Assembly (NCBI RefSeq): GCF_029076845.1
Contig: NZ_JARESE010000019.1
Coordinates: 1 to 64,000 of the forward strand
DNA length: 64,000 nt
Direction of reading: 5' to 3'
Source of the DNA: Novosphingobium album (ex Liu et al. 2023)
Lineage (GTDB): Bacteria > Pseudomonadota > Alphaproteobacteria > Sphingomonadales > Sphingomonadaceae
Both the position numbers and the translations under genes were made by a program. The notes under the pieces are model-generated. The model did not search any database. It had not been told where the DNA came from and saw only the letters and a program-made list of their open reading frames with translations. Shown here piece after piece: positions 1 to 9,454 of the stretch. The first letter of the stretch is position 1. The number at the start of each line of letters is the position of its first letter.

Positions 1-23
1 ACCGTGGGCGTCCATCGCCGACC

Positions 24-770
24 TTACTGCAAAGTTGCGAGCGGCGCAGACTGTCCAGATAAGGCCGCCAGTTCCTCCTTGGCATAGGCCATCGAGCCGA
101 ACCGCCCGGACTTGTCCCGCTCCAGTCGCCCCTTGCCGCCAACCCAATGACCGAGCTCGTGCAGCGCCGTGCGATACCAGTTCACCGGATCGGGAAAGGC
201 AGCCTGCGGCGGGACCTGCACGTAATCTTGCCCCGGCGAATAGAATGCCTCGCCTCCCCCGATGCGGAAATCCGCGCGGGTCGCGGCAATGATCCGGTCG
301 GCCTCGGCGATCGCCATGACCGGATCGGGCAAGGCGGGCTCACCCAGAAGCCCTTCGGGCAAACCCTCGCACTGGTCGAGATTGAACACAGTAAAGCGCT
401 TGAGGAACGCAACCTTTCGCGCCTCGCGGTCCTCGCCCTGCGCCTTGGCCGCCTCGTCCTTCGGGGTGAAACGATCGGCATAGCAGACCACCGTTCCCTT
501 CTCGCCGCGCCGCACGTTCCCGCCCGCCGCTGCGGCCTGCTTATAGGTCAGCCACCGCTGCGCGCCGAACCCGCCGCCGACCCCTGCTGCCCATAAAATG
601 AGCACATTGATCCCGGAATAGGTCCGCCCTGACACCGCATTCGCCGGCATGATGCACGGACACTTCGAAGCATCCCACGGCTGCACCCATGGCAACCGGC
701 CCTCTTCCAGCTCAGCGATGATCCTGGCGGTAACCTCTCCATAGAGGCTCTGACGTTCGGTATGGCTCAC
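24..770 (-). CDS. ArdC-like antirestriction protein, C-terminally truncated
   Basis: 248 residues. An N-terminal ssDNA-binding ArdC domain (about residues 5-130, with LPWVQPW and the GINVLILW segment) is followed by a zincin-type domain whose HELGH motif (HExxH) sits near residue 206. Homologues help incoming mobile DNA survive restriction. They normally run on after the conserved AYAxEELxAE segment into a helical C-terminus. Here the match stops at KEELAA and a short unrelated tail ends the frame, so the last 50-80 residues are missing. The truncation probably marks an old deletion or insertion junction near position 70. The metal-binding motif survives, but activity is doubtful. Confidence 0.7.
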   Translation of the reverse strand: MSHTERQSLYGEVTARIIAELEEGRLPWVQPWDASKCPCIMPANAVSGRTYSGINVLILWAAGVGGGFGAQRWLTYKQAAAAGGNVRRGEKGTVVCYADRFTPKDEAAKAQGEDREARKVAFLKRFTVFNLDQCEGLPEGLLGEPALPDPVMAIAEADRIIAATRADFRIGGGEAFYSPGQDYVQVPPQAAFPDPVNWYRTALHELGHWVGGKGRLERDKSGRFGSMAYAKEELAALSGQSAPLATLQ

Positions 771-1198
771 GGCTCCTTCACTCCTTCCTCAACCGCCATT
801 GACCGGCGCCAGGGTGGCGGGGGGCGGCAGGAGCGGACCAAAAGCCCCGCCGGTAAGGCGGGGCGCACCCGAAGGGCTGGAACGGAGTGGAAGACCCGGG
901 AGCGAAGCGGACGGGTTGCGCGCCGTCGAGGCGGGGCTACGAGGCAGCGACGCCCCCCGCCACCTTGACGCCGAAGGCCCGACGCCGCCGCGCCACCAGC
1001 GCGGCGACCGCTGGCGGGATGCGCTGCATCCCGACCGACCCGCTCAGAGCGGGCCGGAACGCGTCACGCGATCGTCACGGCCGTGCCGACGAGACGCCAA
1101 AGGCGGCTCGGCTGGAGCGAAGCGGAAGTAGAGCGCGGTCAGGCCGAGACGGCCTGAGACGCCTCCTTGAACTCTCGTGGAAATTTATTTTTCGCAAA
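771..1198. other. Intergenic stretch, no gene recognised
   Basis: GC-rich sequence between the ArdC fragment and the insertion sequence. Short open frames occur on the plus strand but are rich in Arg/Pro/Gly and show no family resemblance, so I do not call them. The last 40 bases become AT-rich just before the IS insertion point. Confidence 0.5.
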
Positions 1199-1216
1199 TG
1201 ACCTGCCCCCCGCTGG
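1199..1216 (+). repeat. IS left terminal inverted repeat
   Basis: 18 bp reading TGACCTGCCCCCCGCTGG, the exact reverse complement of the right terminal repeat. Preceded by CAAA at 1195-1198. Confidence 0.92.
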
Positions 1217-1262
1217 CTCCCTCGATCTGATGTAGAGTCTGCCCCAACGAAGGAGCAGACGA

Positions 1263-1526
1263 ATGAGAAAGAGCCGTTTTTCCGAGGAACAGATAATCGG
1301 GATGATCAAGGAGCAGGAGGCGGGCCTGCCGACTGCCGAAGTGTGCCGCAAGCACGGGCTCAGCCCGGCGGCGTTCTACAAGCTGAAGGCGAAGTACGGC
1401 GGCCTGGAGGTATCTGATGCGCGGCGGCTGCGGCAGCTCGAGGATGAGAATGGCAAACTCAAGCGGCTTCTGGCCGAGAGTGTGCTGGACAACGCGATCC
1501 TGAAGTACTTGTTGGGAAAAGTCTGA
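1263..1526 (+). CDS. IS3-family transposase OrfA
   Basis: 87 residues. It has an N-terminal helix-turn-helix of the IS3/IS911 OrfA type ([20 protein letters not shown], then the [18 protein letters not shown] recognition helix) and a C-terminal leucine-zipper-like segment (residues 60-85) used for multimerisation. It binds the IS ends and regulates transposition. It ends in a slippery run at 1517-1521 (AAAAG), where a -1 shift would join it to orfB to give the OrfAB transposase. Confidence 0.93.
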   Translation: MRKSRFSEEQIIGMIKEQEAGLPTAEVCRKHGLSPAAFYKLKAKYGGLEVSDARRLRQLEDENGKLKRLLAESVLDNAILKYLLGKV

Positions 1527-1561
1527 CGACGCCAGGCCAGCGACGGGATGCGGCGCTCGGC

Positions 1562-2416
1562 GTGATGCGGGACCATAAGGTCTCGCAGCGCCGTGCCTGC
1601 GTGTTGATCGGCGTCGATCCCAAGACGGTCCGGCGAGAACGTCCGCCCGACCATGCCGAGATCCGCGAGGAGATGCGCGAGATCGCCGGCCTGCGTCGGC
1701 GGTTCGGCTGTCGCCGTGTCGGTGTGATGCTCGAACGCAAGGGACACATCATGAACCGCAAGAAGCTCTACCGGCTGTACCGGGAGGAGGGTCTGTCGGT
1801 GCGTCGCAGACGGGGCCGTAAGCGCGCTCGCGGCAGCCGAACGCCAATGCCGGTCCCGCTGCGGCCGAACGATTGCTGGTCGATGGACTTTGTCGCCGAC
1901 ACCTTCGGCGCTTCCCGCCGGCTGCGCATCCTGGCGATCAATGATGACGCCTGCCGCGAGAACCTGTGCCTGGTGGGGGACACCAGCATCTCCGGCGTGC
2001 GGGTAGCCCGCGAGTTGGACACGCTGGTGCGCCTGTATGGCAAACCCGCTTGCATCGTCAGCGACAACGGAACCGAGTTTACCAGCAGGGCGATCCTGAA
2101 GTGGGCCAGCCAGAACCGGGTCGAGTGGCATTACATCGACCCCGGCAAGCCGCAGCAGAATGCGTTCATTGAATCGTTCAATGGGTCGTTGCGCGACGAG
2201 CTCCTGAACGAGGAGCTGTTCGACAGCCTTGCGGACGCTCGGCGCAAGCTGGCTGTCTGGCGCTACGACTACAACAACGTCAGGCCGCACTCGTCGCTGG
2301 GGAACCGAACACCGGCACAAGCGCGCCGGGCGTTCCTGCTAAATGGAGGCGTCACGCCCGACGCGCTTGTGCCGGTGGCGCAGCACGAATATCAAACCGG
2401 CAGACTCTCGTTATGA
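1562..2416 (+). CDS. IS3-family transposase OrfB (DDE integrase domain)
   Basis: The reading frame carries an HTH_21-type region, then an rve integrase core. The catalytic acidic residues are visible in [15 protein letters not shown] and [11 protein letters not shown] (DD-35-E arrangement). The GTG at 1562 is only the first start codon. The frame is open upstream to the orfA slippery site, and the shifted translation reads through [15 protein letters not shown] into this ORF, as expected for an OrfAB fusion made by -1 frameshifting. It catalyses transposition of the IS. Intact. Confidence 0.93.
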   Translation: MMRDHKVSQRRACVLIGVDPKTVRRERPPDHAEIREEMREIAGLRRRFGCRRVGVMLERKGHIMNRKKLYRLYREEGLSVRRRRGRKRARGSRTPMPVPLRPNDCWSMDFVADTFGASRRLRILAINDDACRENLCLVGDTSISGVRVARELDTLVRLYGKPACIVSDNGTEFTSRAILKWASQNRVEWHYIDPGKPQQNAFIESFNGSLRDELLNEELFDSLADARRKLAVWRYDYNNVRPHSSLGNRTPAQARRAFLLNGGVTPDALVPVAQHEYQTGRLSL

Positions 2417-2424
2417 CCGCGGGA

Positions 2425-2442
2425 CCAGCGGGGGGCAGGTCA
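2425..2442 (-). repeat. IS right terminal inverted repeat
   Basis: 18 bp, a perfect inverted copy of the left end. Followed by CAAA at 2443-2446, the second copy of the target duplication. Confidence 0.92.
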
Positions 2443-2590
2443 CAAAGAAGGGGTCGCGTGGGTTCTCCACGGATATCCTGGCGTAAGTGCGGCTCAGAAG
2501 GGCTCTTTTGGGAGCCTTGACCCTGAGAAATTCGGTCTCAATTCTTGGCTTATCGCAACAAGACGACCGATCATAACTCAGGACATTCGC

Positions 2591-2803
2591 ATGATGACCG
2601 ACCAGCCTCCCGACCGTATCCTACGCCTCAACACCGTGCTCGACCGCACTGGCCTGTCCCGCGCCACCCTCTACCGGAAGATCCAGGATGGCACCTTTCC
2701 CAGACAGGTGCGCATCGCCACCCGCTGTGCGGGATGGCGGGAGTCGGCGGTCAACGAGTGGATGCGTAATCCGATGTTCTATCGGGTCGAGGAGGCCCGA
2801 TAA
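2591..2803 (+). CDS. AlpA-family excisionase/transcriptional regulator
   Basis: 70 residues with a single MerR/excisionase-type winged HTH (ILRLNTVLDRTGLSRATLYR, then GTFPRQVRI) and the family ending in which a Trp precedes SAVNEWM. AlpA proteins regulate excision or integrase expression in P4-like elements and genomic islands, which fits its place on this integrase-bearing island. Start codons at 2591 and 2594 are adjacent; GGACA lies upstream. It converges with hsdR across 9 bp. Confidence 0.85.
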   Translation: MMTDQPPDRILRLNTVLDRTGLSRATLYRKIQDGTFPRQVRIATRCAGWRESAVNEWMRNPMFYRVEEAR

Positions 2804-2812
2804 CGGCCGTAA

Positions 2813-5800
2813 TCACGCCCTGCGCAGGGTCTCATAGAGTTCGCCAGGTCCAAGAAGAATTTCCTTCAAGCCATCGCGAACCTTCTGGCTGTGCAGAGCT
2901 TGACTACTCATTGTCTCATGCGCGACGAGGGCATCCATCACTGCATTGAGGATTTCGTTCGACAATGTCGGTGAGGCGGAGAACTGGGCCTTTGTGTTGT
3001 TCTGTGCCTGAACCCGCAAGGCTTCGGACTCCAGCAGCTTCCCCTTGATCACGTTGTTCACGTAAATCAGTTGATCGTCGTCGGTGAGTTCACCCTCGAA
3101 GAGATCATTTACCTTGGCGATGATCTCCGCCAGCAGGGCCTTCTCCTTGTCCTGAACGCTCCCCGAACCGACGCCGGTGATCGGCGGCAACGGAACAAGA
3201 TCACCGGCGATCGAGAGGTTCCGTTTGCCCTGATCCTTGAGGTTGTGATGTGTCAGCTTCACGCCGGACAAATCCACGCCTTCACGCTCACGACCGAATT
3301 GCAGCAGTGGAATTAGACGCTTATAGAACAGAAAGCGCTTTTCGATCTCGGTGCTGGCGTAATCGAAAATCTGCGACAGGAAGGTGTAGATACGAACGAA
3401 CCCGCCCATGTCATTGCGAAACAGGATCAAGGCATTAATTTCGTCGCGGGCCTCGTCCTTTTCCGCCTTGTCCCGCGCCACCTTGTATCGCTCTTGGGCC
3501 TCCTTGAACAAATGGAGGAGGCGTTGAGCCACTGGCTCAAGTGCTGCGATCAACTGGCCTTGCGTCGCGGAAGGATCAAGTTCCACCGTCACCAGCCGGT
3601 CGATCTCATATTGATCATAATGACCAGAGGCATCCAGCTTGGCACGCAGATCGAAAATCAAATTGGGATCGGTTTCAGCCTCAATCTCGGCCGTTTCGTA
3701 GTATTGCCGGAAGGCCAGGAGCACCTCTTCCGAACTGTTCACGAAATCGAGGATATAGGTGGTATCCTTGCCCGGATGGGCGCGGTTGAGGCGCGATAGA
3801 GTCTGCACTGCCTGAATACCGGCCAGCCGCCGATCAACATACATCCCGCAAAGGAGCGGCTGGTCGAAGCCGGTCTGGAACTTGTTGGCCACGAGCAGAA
3901 TCTTGCAATCATCATCGGTGAAGGCATCGCGGATGTCACGGCCCCTCAGGCTGGGGTTGAGCTTGGCACTGGTTTCCGACAATGGATCCCCACTCCCTCC
4001 AGGATCGTTGACCTCCCCGGAGAACGCCACCAGCGTGGACATCTTGTACCCCTGAGATTTGATGTATTTCTCGATGGCCATCTGCCATCGCACCGCCTCC
4101 AGCCGACTTCCCAGCACGACCATCGCCTTGGCCTTGCCCTCCAATAGCGAAGCGACGTTCTCACGGAAGTGCTCAACAACAATCTGCACCTTCTGCGCGA
4201 TGTTGTAGGGATGCAGACGGACCCAGCGCATGATGCCTTTCATGGCTGCGCTTTTCTCGACCTGCTGTTCGTCCCACTCCTCGCCGCCATTGGCCAGCTT
4301 GAAGGCCAACCGATAGGGGGTGTAGTTTTTCAGCACGTCGAGGATGAAGCCTTCCTCGATCGCCTGCCGCATCGAGTAAACGTGGAACGGAGCAGGTTTG
4401 TTCGTCTCGCTGACGGGAAGCGCGGGGTCAGGTCGGCGGCCAAACAACTCGATGGTTTTCGTCTTCGGCGTCGCGGTGAAGGCAACATAGGTAACGCCGT
4501 CCGCAGAAGCGCGGGCGGCCATCTGCGCGGCCAGCAAATCCTCGGTGCTGATTTCTCCGCCGTCGGTAATATCCTCGATTTCTTCCGGGGTCAGAACGGC
4601 CTTGAGCTTAGCGGCGGTTTCGCCGGCCTGACTGCTGTGGGCCTCGTCGGCGATCACGGCAAAGCGCTTGCCCTGCGTGGCCGCGCGTTCCCGCACTGCT
4701 TCCAAGGCGAACGGGAAAGTCTGCATGGTGCAGACGATGATCTTCTTGCCCGCGTCCAACGCCTCGGCCAACGCCGCGCTCTTGCTACCGCTATCGCTGG
4801 TGATGGTGGCGACAACGCCCTTGGTCCGCTCGAACTCGAATAGAGCCTCCTGCAACTGGACGTCGATCACGTTGCGGTCGGACACCACGATGACGCTGGA
4901 GAAGACCTTGCTGTCCTGGTCATCGTGCAGATCGGCCAGGAAATGGGCTGACCAGGCGATGGAGTTGGTCTTGCCCGATCCGGCGCTGTGCTGAATCAGG
5001 AAACGGCTACCAGCCCCTTCCGACTTAACCTGTGCCCGCAGTCGGCGGGTGGCATCAAGCTGATGGTATCGGGGGAAGATGATCCCGCTAATCTGCTTCT
5101 TCTTGTCGCGCCGGGCGATCATATAGCGGCCAATGATTTCCAGCCAGCTATCGCGCTGCCAGACCTCCTGCCAGAGATAGGCGGTCGGATGGCCGGGACC
5201 GCTCACGGGGTTGCCCGCACCGCCATGGTTGCCGCGATTGAAGGGCAGGAAGCGTGTGGCACCGCCTTCCAGCTTGGTGGTCATCATCACGTCGCGATTG
5301 CTGACCGCGAAGTGGACGAGCGCGCCACTTGCAAAGGCGAGTAGCGGCTCGCCCCGAGGGGGACGGTCGAACTTGTATTGGTCGATCGCATCGCCGACCG
5401 ACTGCGTGAAATCCGTTTTCAGCTCGGCGGTGGCGACAGGTATCCCGTTGAGGAACAGGCCGATGTCGATGCAGTTCTCATTGCTCTTCGAATAGCGCAG
5501 TTGCCGCACCACGCGCAGGCGGTTTGCCTGATAGCGCGCCACGATGTCCGGGTTCATGCCGGAGGCCGGCGCGAATTGCGCGAGGCTGACCAGCCCCTTT
5601 ACCCCGATCAGTTCCACGCCGTAGCGCAGGACATCGAGCGTGCCACGATCGTTGAGTGACTTGCGCAGCCGGTCGCACAGCACATCGATAGCCGCATGGC
5701 CGTGTGCTTTGGTCAGCGCCTCCCATGCCTGCGGCTGGGTCGTTTCCAGCCAAGTCTGCACATCTTCAGGAAACAGCGCCCGCATCCTGTCGTAGCAAAC

Positions 5801-5890
5801 GGCCGAACCCTGATCATAAAGCCAACCCGCCGCGTCGAGATCCGCGCAGATTTCGTCCTCGAAGCTGATTTCCCGATGCAGCGTGCTCAT
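2813..5890 (-). CDS. hsdR: Type I restriction endonuclease, HsdR subunit
   Basis: 1,025 residues: the motor and nuclease subunit of the type I R-M complex. The N-terminal nuclease has the PD-(D/E)xK residues Asp142 and Glu156-x-Lys158 (GIPVATAELK). A helicase follows, with Walker A SAGSGKT (303-309), DEAH (415-418), a motif III-like FTATP segment and C-terminal RecA-like motifs (NKFQTGFDQP). I chose ATG 5890 because AAGGA lies 5-6 bases upstream; an in-frame start at 5923 has no clear ribosome site. It is the last gene of the hsdM-hsdS-ATPase-hsdR series, about 140 bp after the ATPase gene. It appears complete. Confidence 0.94.
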   Translation of the reverse strand: MSTLHREISFEDEICADLDAAGWLYDQGSAVCYDRMRALFPEDVQTWLETTQPQAWEALTKAHGHAAIDVLCDRLRKSLNDRGTLDVLRYGVELIGVKGLVSLAQFAPASGMNPDIVARYQANRLRVVRQLRYSKSNENCIDIGLFLNGIPVATAELKTDFTQSVGDAIDQYKFDRPPRGEPLLAFASGALVHFAVSNRDVMMTTKLEGGATRFLPFNRGNHGGAGNPVSGPGHPTAYLWQEVWQRDSWLEIIGRYMIARRDKKKQISGIIFPRYHQLDATRRLRAQVKSEGAGSRFLIQHSAGSGKTNSIAWSAHFLADLHDDQDSKVFSSVIVVSDRNVIDVQLQEALFEFERTKGVVATITSDSGSKSAALAEALDAGKKIIVCTMQTFPFALEAVRERAATQGKRFAVIADEAHSSQAGETAAKLKAVLTPEEIEDITDGGEISTEDLLAAQMAARASADGVTYVAFTATPKTKTIELFGRRPDPALPVSETNKPAPFHVYSMRQAIEEGFILDVLKNYTPYRLAFKLANGGEEWDEQQVEKSAAMKGIMRWVRLHPYNIAQKVQIVVEHFRENVASLLEGKAKAMVVLGSRLEAVRWQMAIEKYIKSQGYKMSTLVAFSGEVNDPGGSGDPLSETSAKLNPSLRGRDIRDAFTDDDCKILLVANKFQTGFDQPLLCGMYVDRRLAGIQAVQTLSRLNRAHPGKDTTYILDFVNSSEEVLLAFRQYYETAEIEAETDPNLIFDLRAKLDASGHYDQYEIDRLVTVELDPSATQGQLIAALEPVAQRLLHLFKEAQERYKVARDKAEKDEARDEINALILFRNDMGGFVRIYTFLSQIFDYASTEIEKRFLFYKRLIPLLQFGREREGVDLSGVKLTHHNLKDQGKRNLSIAGDLVPLPPITGVGSGSVQDKEKALLAEIIAKVNDLFEGELTDDDQLIYVNNVIKGKLLESEALRVQAQNNTKAQFSASPTLSNEILNAVMDALVAHETMSSQALHSQKVRDGLKEILLGPGELYETLRRA

Positions 5891-5977
5891 GCCCATCCTT
5901 TCCTGGGAGCAGACCCGCTGCAATTGGCCGTCAAATAAATGGCGTCTCCAAAAGCCCCGGAAAACCGTGATTCACTC

Positions 5978-6005
5978 CACCCCCTCCCCCCGGGGGGTGG
6001 GGGTG
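5978..6005. terminator. C-run/G-run inverted repeat between the AlbA-type ATPase gene and hsdR
   Basis: Two abutting 14-base arms (CACCCCCTCCCCCC and GGGGGGTGGGGGTG), complementary except for one pair. The RNA would form a strong GC hairpin just after the ATPase stop codon on the minus strand, so it may attenuate read-through into hsdR. No T-tract follows. The poly-C/poly-G tract could also be prone to slippage. Confidence 0.4.
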
Positions 6006-6029
6006 CAATCAAATACCTATCAAAGAAAC

Positions 6030-7493
6030 TCACGTCCACCATGGCAGGTAGCGGGCACTCTTGTTGGCCTGCCCCTCCTCGTAGGGTTTAATCAGCCCAG
6101 CGCCGAGCGTGTCCTTTATGATCCGTGAAACCGTGGCGGCATTGCCAGGAGCCACGCCGAAACGCTCCCGCAGCGAGGAATTGGTGACCAGTTCGCGCAT
6201 TACGTGGCGCAGGCAGGCATGGAGATAGCAGGCGTGTATCTTCTCCTGCCGATCCATGTCGCGCAGCGCTTTGGGCGCAAAGAGCGTGACCCGGAAAGCA
6301 TGATCCTGCTGTTCCCAGACCGGCGCCGGCAGCTGGTGGACTTCTGTTTCAAAAACCACCTTGTCGATGCCGCTGCCTCGTTCCTCGCAAATGCCAATAC
6401 GGCGCATGAAGCGGGCGAGCCCTTCGTTGCGCGAACGGGGCGCATGATCGAGCAGCCGATCCAGATCGATCAAAGGAGCGCCAGGATTGGTAATCTCAAT
6501 CCGACCCGCGAATATCTCCACCGTAGGGCCGGTGCCGTCGATGCTGAAGTCCTGATGGATCAGGGCATTCGCCACCAATTCGCGAACGGCCAGTTCGGGA
6601 TAGAGCGGCACCTCCTGGCGCAGAGCTTGCCCGATCTGCTCATTGCGCGGCAATTGCCCATCGATCCATTCCATCAGACCTTCGAAGCCGGCGGCATAGC
6701 CGCGAGCACCTTCCTGCTCGCGCTCGGTCTGAATACGATCCCGCCCGCGATAGACGATCACACGGACGGCTTTGCGGGAGATAGTGGGAAAATCCGACAG
6801 CCGCCGGGCATAAAGGATCGCCCCCAGGTTTGTGATGTCGAAATGCCCCGCCTCGTTGGGCGCAATCAGGCGATCTTCCGCCAGCCGATCGAGGATACGG
6901 GCGCGATCCTCGGGTAAGGGCACCTTCACGCCGTCGAAATAGGCCCGGTAATCGAGCAGATCGACCACCTGCGCGCCGTCGCAATCCGATTTGGCGATCA
7001 GCGTTTCAAATGGCCGACGATCGAATTGCCGCCAGAGTTCCGCTTCCTTGTCGCCAAGATCGCCAAGCGGCTGGTTGGTCGAGCCGACCCTGATCCATTC
7101 GCGCCCATCAAACTTGGTTGGCTCATTCGCAGCGGCGGGAATTTCCAGAAGCACCACAGATAGGTCATCAATGGCCAGCGAATGGAAACGGATGTTGAGA
7201 CGCGGCCTCAGGCAGCGCACCAACCAGGCTTCAAGATTTTCATTGCCCTTCTTGGCCGTGCCTGGAACGAAATTCGTGCCGACGATCGCATGATCGCCGT
7301 CGCGTACACCCCAGACCAGATAAGCCTTGTCCTGCCCTTCCAGCGTAGCGGCGTTGGACAGGGCAGAGATGGTCTTGCCGATCCTTTCGGGTTCGGCGTT
7401 GTTTTCCTTGAATTCCAGCCATTCGGTTTCGGCGGGCAGACGCGTGAGTTCGCGGACCAGCCGTTCCAGATAGCCGGGCTGTTCCTCGTTCAT
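6030..7493 (-). CDS. Schlafen/AlbA_2-domain ATP-binding protein within the hsd operon
   Basis: 487 residues. The N-terminal AlbA_2 (schlafen-like) domain covers about residues 15-130 (ETEWLEFKENN, then YLVWGVRDGDHAIVGTNF). A GHKL-like ATP-binding C-terminal half has VRELVANALIHQDFS and GRIEITNPGAP followed by RNEGLARFMRRIGICEERGSGI, and a winged-helix end follows. Such proteins are often called putative transcriptional regulators and are recurrently inserted in type I R-M loci. The start overlaps the hsdS stop by 4 bp (ATGA), so the two are translationally coupled. The role in restriction or its control is unproven. Confidence 0.85.
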   Translation of the reverse strand: MNEEQPGYLERLVRELTRLPAETEWLEFKENNAEPERIGKTISALSNAATLEGQDKAYLVWGVRDGDHAIVGTNFVPGTAKKGNENLEAWLVRCLRPRLNIRFHSLAIDDLSVVLLEIPAAANEPTKFDGREWIRVGSTNQPLGDLGDKEAELWRQFDRRPFETLIAKSDCDGAQVVDLLDYRAYFDGVKVPLPEDRARILDRLAEDRLIAPNEAGHFDITNLGAILYARRLSDFPTISRKAVRVIVYRGRDRIQTEREQEGARGYAAGFEGLMEWIDGQLPRNEQIGQALRQEVPLYPELAVRELVANALIHQDFSIDGTGPTVEIFAGRIEITNPGAPLIDLDRLLDHAPRSRNEGLARFMRRIGICEERGSGIDKVVFETEVHQLPAPVWEQQDHAFRVTLFAPKALRDMDRQEKIHACYLHACLRHVMRELVTNSSLRERFGVAPGNAATVSRIIKDTLGAGLIKPYEEGQANKSARYLPWWT

Positions 7494-9454
7494 GCGAACA
7501 AGTCTCCTTGGTGGTCGGTGCGCGGTGCCGTGCCATCGGGCACAAGGTTATTTCGGCACATCCACGCCAGCCAGTGATCGAGATCGGCGCGCTTGAACTT
7601 CTTGGCCTTTTCGGGATGCCAGTCGTTGAGAACGGCATTGCAAATGGCGTCCTCATCAGCAGCCTTGCCGGCGGCGAGCAGATCGTTCCACACCGCATAG
7701 AGCGTGGCGACTGCTTCTACGCCGTCCCGGCCGATACCCTTGAGCGAGGACAGCATGGCGAGAAAGCTCTTCGCCCGGTCTTCCCCCACCAAGGCCGACA
7801 AGGCGTCGAAGGGAGGCTGATAGCCCTTGGGAACATCATAAGTGACCGGCTTGCCCTCATCTTTGGGCTCGTTGGTCACGATGGCGCAGATCTCCCCAGC
7901 TCCACGTTCCATGGCCGAAATCAACCCTGAGTCATATGGGCCGGCCGCGAAGCGCTCGTATCGCCCGTTCAAATCATTAAACCCGGTGTGTCCTTCGGCG
8001 AGATAGCCCGCCTTCATCACGGCCATGCGGCCCATCGTGCCGAGTTCTCGGATGGCGTAAGCCCCGACTACTGTCCGCAACGGCGGCAGGTTTGATGGTC
8101 GGGGGCTGTCGATAGATACGACGTTGTTCTGCGGTGCCTGCGCGCGCACGTCGATCTTGCCTGTGACAGCGGCGGAGATCAGCGCGGCGCGGCGTTCTTG
8201 GAGGAGGGCTTTGGTTTGTTCGGCGACAGAGATCAGTTCGTTAAACGTGGCTTGAGGCCCTTTTAGCCATTGGCAGATTGCTTGTTGCTCTTCGATTGGC
8301 GGAACGGGAATCTTGTAGCGCCGGAGCATGTCCAAGGTGATTTCCTTGAATGTGGCCCCCTTTGCGATGCGTTGAAACTCTGTGCTACTGCCTTCGCTTC
8401 CCAATATGAACTGGGCGAAGCGATTTAGGATTGCCGGGCCAGGACTGAACTTTGCAGTCCCTTGAGTGAGGTTGGCGCCCGCAAGGTACTCGGGCACAAT
8501 CAGCGGCTTTCCGATCGTGGCGCGAATGGCGATCACCAGATCACCAGCGGCGACCTTGGAGCGGGCATAGGATGCGTCGATCTCGGGAGACGTCCTGAGA
8601 TAGCCCGCTTCAGGCAGTTCTTCGCCGCTCATATCTGACGTTCTGATATAAGGGATGCCGTCAGGAATATCCGGACCGGCTTGCACGATGCCGTAGGTAA
8701 TAGAGGTGTCGGGATCGGCCAGTTGTTTAAGGGGTTGCAGTTCCCAATGCGCCGGGATTTCGCCCAGCCATTCGATGCCGCTGTCTTTCATGGGGGCGCC
8801 AGGGTTGAGGCCCTTGGTGACGGCGTGGGAGATGACCGCCTGCCGTTTTTCCCGCAGCAGTGCGATCAACCGCTCCTGCTCTGCCACTAGCGCATCGATC
8901 TTCGCCGTTTCCCGGTCGAGGAAGGCGGCAATGGCGGCTTGTTCTGCCAAACTCGGGATGGAAATATGAATCGCCACCAGATCGGAGGCGTTGATTGCGG
9001 GATAGCTGACGCCGACCGAGCGAGAGATAACTTCGGCAACAAACGCTTCTGAACGTATGGCGTAGCCGAGAAAGCCGCTGTCAGCGCACTGTCCGCGTAT
9101 GACGCAGAATCCGGTAGAGGCTATCGCGCCATCGAGGTCTTGCGGCAGTGGCGCTATCGCCCGAAGGTAAGTTCGAACCGTCGAAACGAGGATGTCACCA
9201 GCCCTCACGATCCGACGCGCCCTCGATGGCGCATTCCCAAACGCTAGAGTGGTCGTCCCCTTGATTCCGACAACCTCATCAACGTCAGAAATCTCGATGT
9301 AATCAATTTCCAGTTCGGGATCGGTCGCCTCGGATAGCACCTCGTCATTAAAAGTGGCGACGGCCTTGACGGGAGCCACAATCCAGTGGCTCGGCACTTC
9401 GTCTAACCACGTTATTCCGCTGTCTTTGTAGTCGGGATAGGCCGGAAAGCTCAC
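7490..9454 (-). CDS. hsdS: Type I restriction-modification specificity subunit HsdS with extra C-terminal domain
   Basis: 654 residues, against about 400-450 for an ordinary HsdS. Two target-recognition domains are seen (about 1-190 and 215-410), each introduced by the typical [14 protein letters not shown] / [14 protein letters not shown] repeat and closed by a conserved helix ([20 protein letters not shown] and [20 protein letters not shown]). After residue 440 comes an additional domain of about 200 residues ([17 protein letters not shown] through [16 protein letters not shown]) not needed for DNA recognition; similar tails occur on some HsdS proteins. ATGA overlaps with hsdM upstream and the ATPase gene downstream indicate one operon. 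Confidence 0.92.
   Translation of the reverse strand: MSFPAYPDYKDSGITWLDEVPSHWIVAPVKAVATFNDEVLSEATDPELEIDYIEISDVDEVVGIKGTTTLAFGNAPSRARRIVRAGDILVSTVRTYLRAIAPLPQDLDGAIASTGFCVIRGQCADSGFLGYAIRSEAFVAEVISRSVGVSYPAINASDLVAIHISIPSLAEQAAIAAFLDRETAKIDALVAEQERLIALLREKRQAVISHAVTKGLNPGAPMKDSGIEWLGEIPAHWELQPLKQLADPDTSITYGIVQAGPDIPDGIPYIRTSDMSGEELPEAGYLRTSPEIDASYARSKVAAGDLVIAIRATIGKPLIVPEYLAGANLTQGTAKFSPGPAILNRFAQFILGSEGSSTEFQRIAKGATFKEITLDMLRRYKIPVPPIEEQQAICQWLKGPQATFNELISVAEQTKALLQERRAALISAAVTGKIDVRAQAPQNNVVSIDSPRPSNLPPLRTVVGAYAIRELGTMGRMAVMKAGYLAEGHTGFNDLNGRYERFAAGPYDSGLISAMERGAGEICAIVTNEPKDEGKPVTYDVPKGYQPPFDALSALVGEDRAKSFLAMLSSLKGIGRDGVEAVATLYAVWNDLLAAGKAADEDAICNAVLNDWHPEKAKKFKRADLDHWLAWMCRNNLVPDGTAPRTDHQGDLFA

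Larger units (their letters stand above)
1199..2442 (+). mobile_element. IS3-family insertion sequence (IS407-like), complete
   Basis: This 1,244-bp element starts with TG and ends with CA. It has perfect 18-bp terminal inverted repeats (TGACCTGCCCCCCGCTGG) and is flanked on both sides by CAAA, a 4-bp target duplication typical of the IS407 group. It carries overlapping orfA and orfB with an A4G slippery run between them. No inactivating mutation is visible, so it may still transpose. Confidence 0.93.
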
